NCBI GenBank assembly: GCA_009781535.1
Contig: WQXX01000019.1
Location: 1-12,488 of the forward strand
Source: Coriobacteriia bacterium
Lineage (GTDB): Bacteria > Actinomycetota > Coriobacteriia > Coriobacteriales > UBA8131
Length of the DNA: 12,488 nt
Direction: 5' to 3'
Below the pieces are notes generated by a model, which was given only the letters and a program-made list of their open reading frames with translations, did no database searches and was not told the origin of the DNA. Position 1 is the stretch's first letter. The number at the start of each line of letters is the position of its first letter. Shown piece after piece: positions 1 to 8,184 of this stretch. Made by a program: the position numbers and the translations under genes.

Positions 1-2619
1 TGGCTTGAGACCTCGATCTATGAGGAACTGCTCAAGCAGGTTGGCGGCAGCTCCTTGGCAGATCTGCAGGAGAACTGGGACAAGGTCGTCAATACTTCGC
101 CAATCGCTGATCCCGCCCACCCAGGGGTCGACAGGCTCTTCAACGGCATCCCTGTCTTTGACGAGCAATCGCGCACTAAAAAGCCCGCTGCCGAGCTGAC
201 CGCGGCAGGGCTCGTGGGTCTTGACGGTCGTTATCTCAACAACGCCCCTCAGTGCACCGGTTGGATGGATTTGACTGCTGATGGAGGCTCTGGTTCGTTT
301 TATATCCTCTGGAGCGGCTTGTACAAGCTCACGACAGCGGCAGCAATCCCGTACTATACCGGACAATATGCACCTTCAGAAGATAACGGATACTCCCAAC
401 GTGGATTTGCGATGCTGACCATCGGCGCTGGGCTCGAGTCTTTCCAGCAGCCGGTCATCGAAACAGAAGAGCTGCTTTCGCAGATAACCGCTGAAAGCCT
501 CAATGAAACCATTCTTCGACTCGGAGTCTTTACGGTACTGCTCATCGCGCTGGTTATCATCGTAGCGATCTGGCTTGCGAACAGCCTTACCCGCAACATT
601 CAGGATCTCATCAGTGGTATCAGGCACTTCCGGGCTGGGCAACGGCAGTTCCGCTTTAGCTCGCAGCAGGCAGACGAGTTCGGTCAGTTGGCGGATAGCT
701 TTGATGACATGGCTGACAGTATCGTTGATTCTGTCTCCTCGCCTCTGTGTATCACCGACAACGAATACCGTGTCATCTATCTCAACGAAGCCGCCATGAA
801 GCTCACCAACCATACGCTTGAAGAGGCATACGGGAAGCACTACCAAGACTTCAGCATCTATCCACACAACACCATCTATGACCCCGTGCTTGCGTTGGAA
901 GAGGGTCGCGAGGCTGAGGTCTACCACCACGAGCCGACAGGCAGGTACTATCGGGGGACTGCATCTGATTTTCTTGACAAGGACGGCGCCCATATCGGGT
1001 ACTACGTGCTTACGGTCGACCTGACAGAGATCCAGACAGCTCGTGAGCGTGCAGAGCAGGCCAGCGTTGCCAAAACTTCTTTCTTGTCCAATATGAGCCA
1101 TGAGATGCGTACGCCGATGAACGCCATCGTCGGTATGACGGTTATCGGGCGTGAGGCACACGACAGCGAAAAGAAGGACTACTGCTTCGACAAGATTGAC
1201 AGTGCGTCCCATCATCTGCTCGGCGTCATCAACGACATACTTGACATTTCCAAGATTGAAGCGGGCAAGCTGGAGCTCTCCAGAACTGAGTTCAATTTTG
1301 AGAAGATGCTCCAGCGCACCGTCACCATCAACTCATTTCGGATTGAAGAGAAGAAGCAAGACCTCGTCGTCCTGCTCGACCCAAACATCCCCATAAGGGT
1401 CATTACCGATGAGCAACGTCTTACACAGGTAATTACTAACCTGCTCACCAACGCCAACAAGTTCACACCCGAGGGCGGCAATATCCGTCTGGAGGCTTGT
1501 TTGATCAGCGAGGACGAAGCAACGGCGACGATCCAAGTTTCGATTATCGATTCCGGCATCGGCGTCAGCGAAGAGCAGAAGAGCCGCATATTCACCGAGT
1601 TCGAGCAGGCTGAAAACAACACTTCTCGTCGCTTTGGCGGTACCGGGCTCGGGCTTGCCATCTCTAAACGCATCGTCGAGATGATGGGCGGGGCGATCTG
1701 GGTCGAATCAGAATATGGGTCCGGCTCGAACTTTGTCTTTACGATCAAGGCAAAGAAAGGCGCAACAGAGCAGAAGGGTTACCTGTTGCCGGACGTCAGC
1801 TGGGAAACTGTCCGCATCCTGGCAGTTGATGACGATCCTCTGATACTCGAGTTCTTCACGGAGCTGATGGCGCGCATGGGAGTTGTCTTTGACGTCGCTT
1901 CCAGCGGCGCAGCAGCGCTTGATCTCATCAGAAAGAACGGCCTGTACGATATCTATTTTATCGACTGGAAGATGGCCGAAATGGACGGAATCCAGCTCTC
2001 ACGTGCGATTCATGCGATAGACACAACGGATAAATCCGTCATCATCATGATTTCGGCGGCGGAATGGAGTATCATAGAAGCAGAAGCGCGCGAAGCGGGT
2101 GTTAAACTGTACCTTCCGAAGCCATTGTTTCCCTCTACGATCGTTGATTGCATCAACACGTGCTTTGGGTTTAAGAGTGCGGTAGCGGGTGCGAGTCTCG
2201 AAGTCAAAGAAGAAAACCTCGAGCATGCTTCCTATGCGGGATCCCGTATCCTGCTGGCCGAAGACGTCGATATCAACCGTGAGATCGCGCTTGCGTTGCT
2301 GGAACCGACCGAGGCAGTAATCGTCTGCGCTTTTGACGGGCTGGATGCTGTCAGGAAGTTCAGCGAGGCGCCGGAGTCCTTCGATCTGATTTTGATGGAT
2401 ATCCAGATGCCGAGCATGGATGGCCTTGAGGCGACACGGAAGATTCGTGCGATGGATCACCCGGCAGCAAAGACCGTGCCGATCGTCGCGATGACCGCCA
2501 ATGTCTTTCGTGAGGATATCGAGCAGTGCCTTGCGGCAGGTATGAATGACCATATCGGCAAACCGATTGACTTTGGGGAGGTTCTCAACAGACTCGAGAG
2601 GCATTTATCGAAGCGTTGA
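1..2619 (+). CDS. Hybrid sensor histidine kinase with two receiver domains (5'-truncated by window edge)
   Basis: The reading frame is open from base 1 with no stop upstream, so the start lies outside the window; 872 residues remain. Residues below are counted from base 1. The first ~170 residues are the end of an extracytoplasmic sensor domain of unknown ligand. A membrane segment (~173-193) leads into a HAMP domain (~194-246) and a PAS domain (~242-345). HisKA carries the phospho-accepting His367 in SHEMRTPMNAI. The HATPase domain has an N box near 472-492, G1 DSGIG at 517-521 and G2 GGTGLG at 546-551. Receiver 1 (~604-720) has Asp655 and Lys707 but reads KMAEMDG where MPxMDG is usual. Receiver 2 (~748-868) has Asp800 and Lys854. 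This inner-membrane phosphorelay kinase should autophosphorylate on His and pass phosphate to its own receivers. No output regulator is adjacent. The kinase core and receiver 2 closely resemble the next gene, so the pair are probably paralogs. Function class is certain; the signal is unknown. Confidence 0.95.
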   Translation, partial: WLETSIYEELLKQVGGSSLADLQENWDKVVNTSPIADPAHPGVDRLFNGIPVFDEQSRTKKPAAELTAAGLVGLDGRYLNNAPQCTGWMDLTADGGSGSFYILWSGLYKLTTAAAIPYYTGQYAPSEDNGYSQRGFAMLTIGAGLESFQQPVIETEELLSQITAESLNETILRLGVFTVLLIALVIIVAIWLANSLTRNIQDLISGIRHFRAGQRQFRFSSQQADEFGQLADSFDDMADSIVDSVSSPLCITDNEYRVIYLNEAAMKLTNHTLEEAYGKHYQDFSIYPHNTIYDPVLALEEGREAEVYHHEPTGRYYRGTASDFLDKDGAHIGYYVLTVDLTEIQTARERAEQASVAKTSFLSNMSHEMRTPMNAIVGMTVIGREAHDSEKKDYCFDKIDSASHHLLGVINDILDISKIEAGKLELSRTEFNFEKMLQRTVTINSFRIEEKKQDLVVLLDPNIPIRVITDEQRLTQVITNLLTNANKFTPEGGNIRLEACLISEDEATATIQVSIIDSGIGVSEEQKSRIFTEFEQAENNTSRRFGGTGLGLAISKRIVEMMGGAIWVESEYGSGSNFVFTIKAKKGATEQKGYLLPDVSWETVRILAVDDDPLILEFFTELMARMGVVFDVASSGAAALDLIRKNGLYDIYFIDWKMAEMDGIQLSRAIHAIDTTDKSVIIMISAAEWSIIEAEAREAGVKLYLPKPLFPSTIVDCINTCFGFKSAVAGASLEVKEENLEHASYAGSRILLAEDVDINREIALALLEPTEAVIVCAFDGLDAVRKFSEAPESFDLILMDIQMPSMDGLEATRKIRAMDHPAAKTVPIVAMTANVFREDIEQCLAAGMNDHIGKPIDFGEVLNRLERHLSKR

Positions 2620-2645
2620 GGCGCTCGGTTTGTAATAGAGCATGG

Positions 2646-2678
2646 ATTGCCACGACCTGCTGACACAGGTCTCGCAAT
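2646..2678. repeat. Imperfect palindrome downstream of first kinase
   Basis: ATTGC (2646-2650) pairs with GCAAT (2674-2678), and GACCTG (2654-2659) pairs with CAGGTC (2666-2671), around a 6-nt loop with a small internal loop. It lies 27 bp after the kinase stop codon and abuts the 78-bp tandem repeat. Its layout resembles the short dispersed palindromic repeats found between genes in many bacteria. It has no T tract, so it is not a standard intrinsic terminator, though it could protect the 3' end of the upstream transcript. Confidence 0.6.
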
Positions 2679-2832
2679 GACGAACGTATTTGTCACCCCG
2701 GGCTCGACCCGGGGTCTACAGGTAAGGTAGTAGCTTGATTACGTGTGTTGTCAGATGACGAACGTATTTGTCACCCCGGGCTCGACCCGGGGCCTACAGG
2801 TAAGGTAGTAGCTTGATTACGTGTGTTGTCAG
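2677..2832. repeat. Tandem direct repeat, two 78-bp units, each with a GC-rich palindrome
   Basis: Unit 1 is 2677-2754 and unit 2 is 2755-2832. I find one difference, T at 2715 versus C at 2793. Each unit contains a perfect 7-bp stem and 5-nt loop, CCCCGGG-ctcga-CCCGGGG, at 2696-2714 and 2774-2792. Position 2715 lies directly beside the stem: in unit 1 it can pair with A2695, in unit 2 the equivalent pair is lost. The near-identity points to a recent duplication. The units carry no credible coding sequence. They may act as REP/BIME-like elements, as an RNA barrier between the two kinase genes, or have no function. Confidence 0.9.
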
Positions 2833-2840
2833 ATGAGCTG

Positions 2841-2890
2841 GGCGCAAGTCGGAGGCCGAAGAATCGGTCGGCGCCTTTGTTGTGTTGGTT
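2841..2890 (+). terminator. Possible weak intrinsic terminator or attenuator
   Basis: GGCGC (2841-2845) can pair with GCGCC (2871-2875), enclosing a 6-bp hairpin, GGCCGA (2854-2859) with TCGGTC (2864-2869), and an AGAA loop. The stem is followed by a T-rich but interrupted stretch starting TTTGTTGTGTT. The asymmetric internal loop and broken T run make this a weak call. It would end transcription from the first kinase before the second one starts. Confidence 0.3.
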
Positions 2891-2903
2891 TGAAAAGGGG
2901 TTT

Positions 2904-2933
2904 TTGGTAAGAGTTTGACGTCGGTCCTATAAG
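2904..2933 (+). promoter_or_regulatory. Candidate promoter for the second kinase gene
   Basis: TTGGTA (2904-2909) and TATAAG (2928-2933) are separated by 18 bp and match sigma70-type -35 and -10 boxes at about 4/6 and 5/6. Initiation would fall near 2940, giving a very short leader before the start at 2954. A TTGACG at 2915-2920 sits inside the spacer and is too close to act as the -35 box for the same -10. Tentative. Confidence 0.3.
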
Positions 2934-2953
2934 GGAGATATGGGAAGGTAGGC

Positions 2954-5884
2954 ATGCGCACACGTGTAATGCTGGCAACCACGAGCATCCTGATAGTGGT
3001 GTTCGCCGCCCTCGTCTTTGTGATTGCCCACAACGTTTCGGCAACGGTAGAGAATATCATCAGCTCAGAGATGGATGAGACGCTTCAGTCTGTCTGCGGG
3101 CAGCTTGAGCAAAACGAGCGGATACGCGAAGCAGCCTATAAGGATATGACCGAAAAGAATCTCGAACTGACGAGAGCAGTTGCCCGCATTATCGCTGCTG
3201 ATCCATCTCAGCTATCGACCGAAAAGATGATAGCTCTTGCACGGGATCTTCATATCGAGGAGATCCATGTAACTGATGGTAATGGCGTCCTGCGTTGGGG
3301 TAACAAGCCAGAGTTTTATGGACTCAACTTCGCAACGAATGAACAGAATCAACCATTTCTTTCAATAATCTCCAACCCAGGAACTGAGCTGGCGCAAGAT
3401 CCCATGCCGCGCCAGAGTGATGGAGCCTTATACCAATACATCGGCGTCAGCCGTCGTGATGCGAACGGTATCGTCCAGATCGGCGTCTCATTAGACAGCC
3501 TGCCTGAGCTGTTGTCTTCGCTTGATCCCAAGGTCGCCCTTCCATCGCTTAAGATCGCCATGGAAGGCGGCGTGTTCATCCTTGATAAAGACGGCGTCAT
3601 CATCGCCGATAGCCTCGAGATATACCTTGGCCAGAATATGAAGGGGGAGTCATGGTTTGAAAAAGCCATCGACTCTGATTCAGCGATGTTTGAGATCGAG
3701 TTCGGCATGACCAGGGCTTATGCCAAGAGTTGTTCGGTAGGGGATACCATTGTCGTCACGTATCGGCCGTATTCGACGATGAGCAATTACCGGAATACGC
3801 CGCTGCTCATCATCGTCATCGTCGGGGTGATCGGCGTTGTTTTGCTCGCCAACCTCCTGTACATGGTCTTGACCCGCATAGTCATTCGTCCGATAGAAGA
3901 TATCAACGATGGGCTTCGGGTGCTGGAGCACGGAGGACGTATCAACGAAAACCTTGCGCGTGGTCGCGAGATGAAGCATTTTGTCTCGGTTGTTAATGAG
4001 ACCTTTGATCGCCTTGACGCCTCTAACCAAACAGTAATGGAGTTACGGACGTCTGAAACCGACCTGAAAACCCAGCTTGCTGCAAAGGAGCGCATCAACC
4101 AGCTTTCACACGACCTTGAGTATCGCGACAGACTGCTCCTGGCAAACAATCGCGTTGCCGGGATTCTACTATCTTCAACCGTCGAGCGTTTTGACGTCGA
4201 CTTACAACAGTGCCTCGAGATCCTTGGCAAGGCCTCTGAGGCAAACCGCGTCCTTCTCTGGAAACAGACAGCTCCGATCAATGAAGGCAACCTTTCTCTT
4301 GACGTCGTCAACGAATGGTGGGACAGCCGTTTTGAGCGCTATAAGACCAGCCAGCAATCTCATCTTGCCTACGTCGGCACCCCTCCTGAGTGGTTGTTCG
4401 ATGTTATCAGCGGCGCGGTACTTGCCGGTCCTGTGCGTGGTTTTGCCAAGTCATTGCGCGAACCGCTGTTGGCCCAGGGCATCAAATCGGTCTTCATGTA
4501 CCCCGTGCTCATCAACAGCTCCTTCTGGGGCCTGCTGGAATACACGTACTATGAGGAGGAAAAAGCCCTGGACGACTCCGAGCAAAATCTGCTGCGCTCG
4601 GGCAACCTGCTGGTCATTAACGGCCTGACGCGCAACCAGATGACGCTTTCGCTCATCGAGGCACGCCGCGAAGCCCTGGCTGGTACCCAGGCTAAGAGCA
4701 ACTTCCTCTCGACGATGAGCCATGAGATCCGCACTCCGCTCAATGCCATCGTTGGCATGACGACCATCGGATTGGGCAACAGGGACACAGATCGCAAGGA
4801 CTACTGCTTCAGCAGGATCGAGGAATCCACCAAGCATCTGCTCGGTGTGATCAACAACGTCCTTGACATCTCCAAGATCGAAGCAGCCAGAATTGAGCTC
4901 TCTCCGGTCGATTTCAGTTTTGAACAGCTGTTCCATCGGGCGGTCGGCGTCGTTAAGCATAAACTTGATGAGAAGCACCTACGTTTTTCAGTGTATATCG
5001 ACCGCCGCATCCCCAAGATCCTTGTTGGTGACGATCAGCGCCTTGCGCAGGTCATCATCAACTTACTTGGTAATGCGGTGAAGTTCACACCTGACCATGG
5101 CGCCATCGGTATCGAGACCAGATTGGTAGCTCGCCAAGGCGAGGACTGCACGATAGAGATTTCAATCAGCGACACGGGTATCGGCATCGCACCTGACCAA
5201 CTCGAGCGCCTGTTCAACCCCTTTGTACAGGCTAACGAGACAACAGCCCGTAACTATGGCGGTACTGGTTTGGGCTTGTCTATATCAAAAAGCATCGTCG
5301 AGCTTATGGATGGCAGGATCTGGGCAGAATCAGAGCTTGGCAAAGGCACGACCATCCACTTCAACTTCAAGACAAAGCCAGGCAACGCGAATAATATTGA
5401 TAGATCCGATACGCCTGATACCGTCTTGTCGACCCGCTCAAAGAAGGCTGCGACGACGGTAACACATACCAAAGAAACACCCGAGACCATTGATTTAAGC
5501 GGCCATGTTGTCCTGATTGCGGAAGATATCGACATCAACCGCGAGATTGTCGCTGCCCTGCTCGAGCCGACCGGGCTTACCATGGATTTTGCCGTCGATG
5601 GCAGGCAGGCCCTTGAGATGTTCATGAAAGACCCCTTGCGTTATGAAGCGATACTCATGGACGTGCAGATGCCGGGCATGGATGGGGTTGAGGCAACGCG
5701 GCGGATACGCGCCCTTGACTACCGGGCGGCAAAACGGATACCTATCATTGCCATGACGGCAAATGTATTCAAAGAGGACGTCGAACGCTTCCTCCAGGCT
5801 GGTATGGATGACCATGTCGGCAAGCCGATAGATTTCTTTGAACTTCGAAAGAAATTGCGAACCTATCTTCGATTTGGAGTATAA
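2954..5884 (+). CDS. Cache/HAMP/GAF hybrid sensor histidine kinase with C-terminal receiver
   Basis: This 976-residue membrane sensor kinase is complete. The ATG follows GGGAAGGTAGGC, an acceptable ribosome site. Transmembrane segment 1 is ~7-27 and segment 2 ~283-306. They bracket an extracytoplasmic domain of ~250 residues with Cache-like features (ILDKDGVIIADS, then a WFEKAI segment), typical for small-molecule sensing. HAMP (~307-358) and a coiled-coil stretch follow, then a probable GAF-like domain (~395-560; inferred from position and pattern). HisKA has His590 in SHEIRTPLNAI. HATPase has N-box Asn703/Asn707, DTGIG at 740-744 and GGTGLG at 769-774. The receiver (~850-970) has acidic Asp858, phospho-acceptor Asp903 in LMDVQMPGMDG and Lys957. 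All catalytic residues are present. It differs from its upstream relative by having GAF instead of PAS and one receiver instead of two. Its output partner is not visible here. Confidence 0.95.
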   Translation: MRTRVMLATTSILIVVFAALVFVIAHNVSATVENIISSEMDETLQSVCGQLEQNERIREAAYKDMTEKNLELTRAVARIIAADPSQLSTEKMIALARDLHIEEIHVTDGNGVLRWGNKPEFYGLNFATNEQNQPFLSIISNPGTELAQDPMPRQSDGALYQYIGVSRRDANGIVQIGVSLDSLPELLSSLDPKVALPSLKIAMEGGVFILDKDGVIIADSLEIYLGQNMKGESWFEKAIDSDSAMFEIEFGMTRAYAKSCSVGDTIVVTYRPYSTMSNYRNTPLLIIVIVGVIGVVLLANLLYMVLTRIVIRPIEDINDGLRVLEHGGRINENLARGREMKHFVSVVNETFDRLDASNQTVMELRTSETDLKTQLAAKERINQLSHDLEYRDRLLLANNRVAGILLSSTVERFDVDLQQCLEILGKASEANRVLLWKQTAPINEGNLSLDVVNEWWDSRFERYKTSQQSHLAYVGTPPEWLFDVISGAVLAGPVRGFAKSLREPLLAQGIKSVFMYPVLINSSFWGLLEYTYYEEEKALDDSEQNLLRSGNLLVINGLTRNQMTLSLIEARREALAGTQAKSNFLSTMSHEIRTPLNAIVGMTTIGLGNRDTDRKDYCFSRIEESTKHLLGVINNVLDISKIEAARIELSPVDFSFEQLFHRAVGVVKHKLDEKHLRFSVYIDRRIPKILVGDDQRLAQVIINLLGNAVKFTPDHGAIGIETRLVARQGEDCTIEISISDTGIGIAPDQLERLFNPFVQANETTARNYGGTGLGLSISKSIVELMDGRIWAESELGKGTTIHFNFKTKPGNANNIDRSDTPDTVLSTRSKKAATTVTHTKETPETIDLSGHVVLIAEDIDINREIVAALLEPTGLTMDFAVDGRQALEMFMKDPLRYEAILMDVQMPGMDGVEATRRIRALDYRAAKRIPIIAMTANVFKEDVERFLQAGMDDHVGKPIDFFELRKKLRTYLRFGV

Positions 5885-5936
5885 TGTGAAGCGGTGGGTG
5901 GGATGCCTGCCCGTTACGTAGTGCACCGTAGACTGT

Positions 5937-6926
5937 ATGAGTGGGGACTCGCGATCCGTGAAAGGTTTTTATCAAACACATAAAAAGTTTGTGTTGCTTG
6001 CTGCCATGGCGCTCCTGCTCAGTGCGCTGGCATTTGGCCTCGTAAGTTGCAGCGATAACACGTACCCAAAAAAGGGCGAGACCAACCCCGGCTTTCCGCG
6101 CGATAACACCCCTGTAGTACTACAAGCCACACAGCCAGGTACAGCTGTTGAAGAGAACAGCAAAGTGGTCGTAGATTATTCCAATATCTCAGAAGGATAT
6201 ATCTGCGTTAAATCCTTCCTTGGAGGGACCAAGGTCAAGGTACTCGTCGAGGTGGCTGGCTTGCGCTATCAATATACGATCCAGAACACCGACCGTTTTA
6301 TCACCATCCCGCTGTCCGAAGGCAATGGCGTCTATACGGTTGGCGTATACGAGCATGTGGAAGGCGACCTCTATGCGGCAATCCTGTCGCTGGACGGACT
6401 CAGCGTTCGTCTTGATGATGAGTTCAGCGTCTTTTTATATCCTAACCAGGTCGTTAATTTCTCGATGGGGGACAAGGCTGTACAACTCTCAGAAAAACTG
6501 GCGGATGGAACAACCAGCGAACTTGAGGCGCTCAATGAGATATATCAATGGGTTGCATCCAATATCAAATATGACGAGGCAAAGGCGGCGTTGGCTACCG
6601 CAGGCGCTCTCCCCAACTATATACCCAACAATACAAGCACCATCGATACAAAAACAGGCATCTGTTTTGACTACGCAGTCCTTACGGTCTCCATGCTCAG
6701 AGCGCAGCGGATTCCCGCGCGTCTGGTCATCGGGTATGCAGGCGGCGTCTATCATGCCTGGATTGAGGTGTACAGCGTCGAGACCGGCTCGATTGGCAGA
6801 TATCGCTTTACAGGAACCAAGTGGGTGCAGATGGATCCCACGTTTGATGCTGCGAACAAAGGAGTAGTCGACCTATCGGGGCTGATTGGAAGTGGCACTG
6901 ATTACCAGAAACTGTTCTACCACTGA
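5937..6926 (+). CDS. Lipoprotein with transglutaminase-like cysteine peptidase domain
   Basis: A 329-residue exported lipoprotein. The hydrophobic signal ends in the lipobox LVSC, so Cys38 should be lipidated and the protein anchored on the outer face of the membrane. Residues ~45-180 form an unrecognised, probably beta-rich region. Residues ~195-305 are a transglutaminase core-like fold: Cys243 in GICFDYA, His273 in YHAWIEV and Asp300 in WVQMDPTFD give the full Cys-His-Asp triad. Bacterial members of this family are mostly proteases or of unknown role, so substrate cannot be named; cell-wall or surface-protein processing is a guess. It starts 52 bp after the kinase gene and may be co-transcribed with it. 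No clear Shine-Dalgarno precedes the ATG. A GTG at 5958 (residue 8) would give a more typical short signal peptide, MKGFYQTHKKFVLL, and is a serious alternative start. Confidence 0.88.
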   Translation: MSGDSRSVKGFYQTHKKFVLLAAMALLLSALAFGLVSCSDNTYPKKGETNPGFPRDNTPVVLQATQPGTAVEENSKVVVDYSNISEGYICVKSFLGGTKVKVLVEVAGLRYQYTIQNTDRFITIPLSEGNGVYTVGVYEHVEGDLYAAILSLDGLSVRLDDEFSVFLYPNQVVNFSMGDKAVQLSEKLADGTTSELEALNEIYQWVASNIKYDEAKAALATAGALPNYIPNNTSTIDTKTGICFDYAVLTVSMLRAQRIPARLVIGYAGGVYHAWIEVYSVETGSIGRYRFTGTKWVQMDPTFDAANKGVVDLSGLIGSGTDYQKLFYH

Positions 6927-7066
6927 AATGGGAATAGGCGTATGAGAGATGTAAGCGAGCGCACGTGATATCATATTGAGAGCGAATGATACGATTGTAC
7001 GTAGCATGATGTTGGTTATCGCAGGTGGTACGATACCGGCAAAGAGGGGAACTACGAGGGTACAAC

Positions 7067-7083
7067 GATAGCGTTGGGCTATC
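7067..7083 (+). promoter_or_regulatory. Hairpin in the leader of the PilC gene
   Basis: The 179-bp gap 6927-7105 holds no gene that I can support. Near its end GATAGC (7067-7072) and GCTATC (7078-7083) form a perfect 6-bp stem with the 5-nt loop GTTGG, 10 bases before the AAAGAGG ribosome site. It is not followed by a T run, so it is not an intrinsic terminator. It could affect translation or RNA stability of the pilus operon; no known riboswitch consensus is matched. Confidence 0.35.
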
Positions 7084-7093
7084 TTCACGAAAG

Positions 7094-7100
7094 AAAGAGG
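7094..7100 (+). promoter_or_regulatory. Ribosome binding site that fixes the PilC start
   Basis: AAAGAGG lies 5 bases before the ATG at 7106. The frame is open further upstream to a GTG at 7025, but that codon would add 27 charged residues unlike the family and would place the leader hairpin inside the gene. The ATG at 7106 is therefore preferred. Confidence 0.7.
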
Positions 7101-7105
7101 ACGAC

Positions 7106-8152
7106 ATGGCTGGCAGAAAGAAGGAATTGACACCTGCTGAGCTCGATCTGTTTTTCAGCAACCTCGAGCTGGTCTATCATTCGGGGCTTCCGCTGTCCGA
7201 GGGTTTTGACATACTGAGGAGCAACGCACAGAGCTCGTATGATAAAAAGCGCCTCGACGCCCTCTACACGGCTGCCATCAACGGGGAATCTCTGTCCAAA
7301 GCGCTTGACAGGCAGGGCGACCTGCCCGACTATGCGCTCTCGCTCATCCACATCGGTGAGCAGACCGGGCGCATGGAGGAGACCTTCGCAAGCCTTCATT
7401 CCTATTATCAGAAGCGCGATATCCTCACCCAGTCCATCAAATCCTCGCTGACCTATCCACTTTCGATGCTTGTAGTTGTACTGGTGGTCGTTATCGTCTT
7501 ACTTACCCAGGCGATGCCGGTATTTGACCAGGTATTCCGCCAGCTCGGTTTTGAGATGACCGGCGTTGCGGCTGCCCTGCTTGATATTGGCGCAGTTTTA
7601 AGCCAGTATGCGCTGTATATCGCCGGCGCCCTTATCGGCATCATCGTTATCGTCGTTATACTGCGTCTGCTGCCGATAGGCAAGCGCTTCTTCAGCGCCC
7701 TGTTCCAGAGCGCACCTTTTACACGGACCTTAAGCCTGAGGCTTTCCGTCCAGCGTTATGCCCTGGCGCTTTCTACGCTGTTGATAGCAGGGCTTCATGT
7801 CGATCAGGCGCTTGAGTATGCCGAGCCGCTCGTTGATGATAAACGGGCTCGTGCCCGCGTCAAGGTCATCCATCAGGAAGTCATGGCAGGCGAGACCTTC
7901 TTAGCTGCCATCGAGCACAGCAAACTCTTCCCACCCAATGCGATGGCTCTGCTTGCGGTGGGCTTTAAGACCGGTACGGATTCTGATGCACTTGAGCAGG
8001 TCGGCGAGCAGATCACCCTTGAGACGGAACATCGTGTCGAGACCCTGGTTGCTGCCATCGAGCCTTCGCTTGTAGCAATCATGTGCATCCTGGTCGGCAT
8101 CATCCTTTTGTCTGTCATGCTGCCGCTGCTCGGCGTGCTGACAGGCTTTTAG
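7106..8152 (+). CDS. pilC: Type IV pilus / type II secretion inner-membrane platform protein (PilC/GspF family)
   Basis: A 348-residue polytopic membrane protein of the T2SSF family, the platform on which pilin subunits are assembled and on which the PilB and PilT motors act. Two homologous cytoplasmic domains are visible, ~13-115 and ~215-318. Domain 1 contains the typical IGEQTGRMEETFASL motif (84-97), domain 2 the matching VGFKTGTDSDALEQVGEQI (285-303). Transmembrane segments lie near 118-137, 171-189 and 318-342. It is somewhat shorter than the usual ~400 residues because the N-terminal region is reduced. It heads the pilus-like cluster and is followed 32 bp later by the next gene, so co-transcription is likely. 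The absence of a neighbouring pilB is unusual. Family assignment is strong; whether the machine is a pilus, a competence pseudopilus or a secretion system cannot be read from this gene alone. Confidence 0.93.
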   Translation: MAGRKKELTPAELDLFFSNLELVYHSGLPLSEGFDILRSNAQSSYDKKRLDALYTAAINGESLSKALDRQGDLPDYALSLIHIGEQTGRMEETFASLHSYYQKRDILTQSIKSSLTYPLSMLVVVLVVVIVLLTQAMPVFDQVFRQLGFEMTGVAAALLDIGAVLSQYALYIAGALIGIIVIVVILRLLPIGKRFFSALFQSAPFTRTLSLRLSVQRYALALSTLLIAGLHVDQALEYAEPLVDDKRARARVKVIHQEVMAGETFLAAIEHSKLFPPNAMALLAVGFKTGTDSDALEQVGEQITLETEHRVETLVAAIEPSLVAIMCILVGIILLSVMLPLLGVLTGF

Positions 8153-8184
8153 ATCAAAGTCACACGGATAACAGAGAGGCGACC

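Noticed and set aside
376..1215. Long open frame on the minus strand opposite the first kinase
   Set aside because: It is antisense to a gene with clear conserved domains, and its translation shows no domain or signal of its own.
2677..2832. CRISPR array
   Set aside because: Only two directly abutting 78-bp units with no variable spacers and no cas genes.
2915..2933. TTGACG with TATAAG as a promoter for the second kinase
   Set aside because: The spacer is only 7 bp.
7021..7090. Possible cyclic-di-GMP-I riboswitch before pilC (GCAAAG, then GATAGC...GGGCTATC)
   Set aside because: The conserved GGCAAACC half and the GNRA hairpin are missing, and the GATAGC/GCTATC strings form a simple hairpin rather than the class I fold.
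7025..7105. Longer PilC start at GTG 7025
   Set aside because: No ribosome site fits it, the added residues are unlike the family, and ATG 7106 has AAAGAGG at ideal distance.
8083..8184. Earlier start for the 114-residue pilin-like protein inside the pilC end
   Set aside because: It would overlap pilC by 70 bases without a ribosome site; ATG 8185 has GAGAGG.
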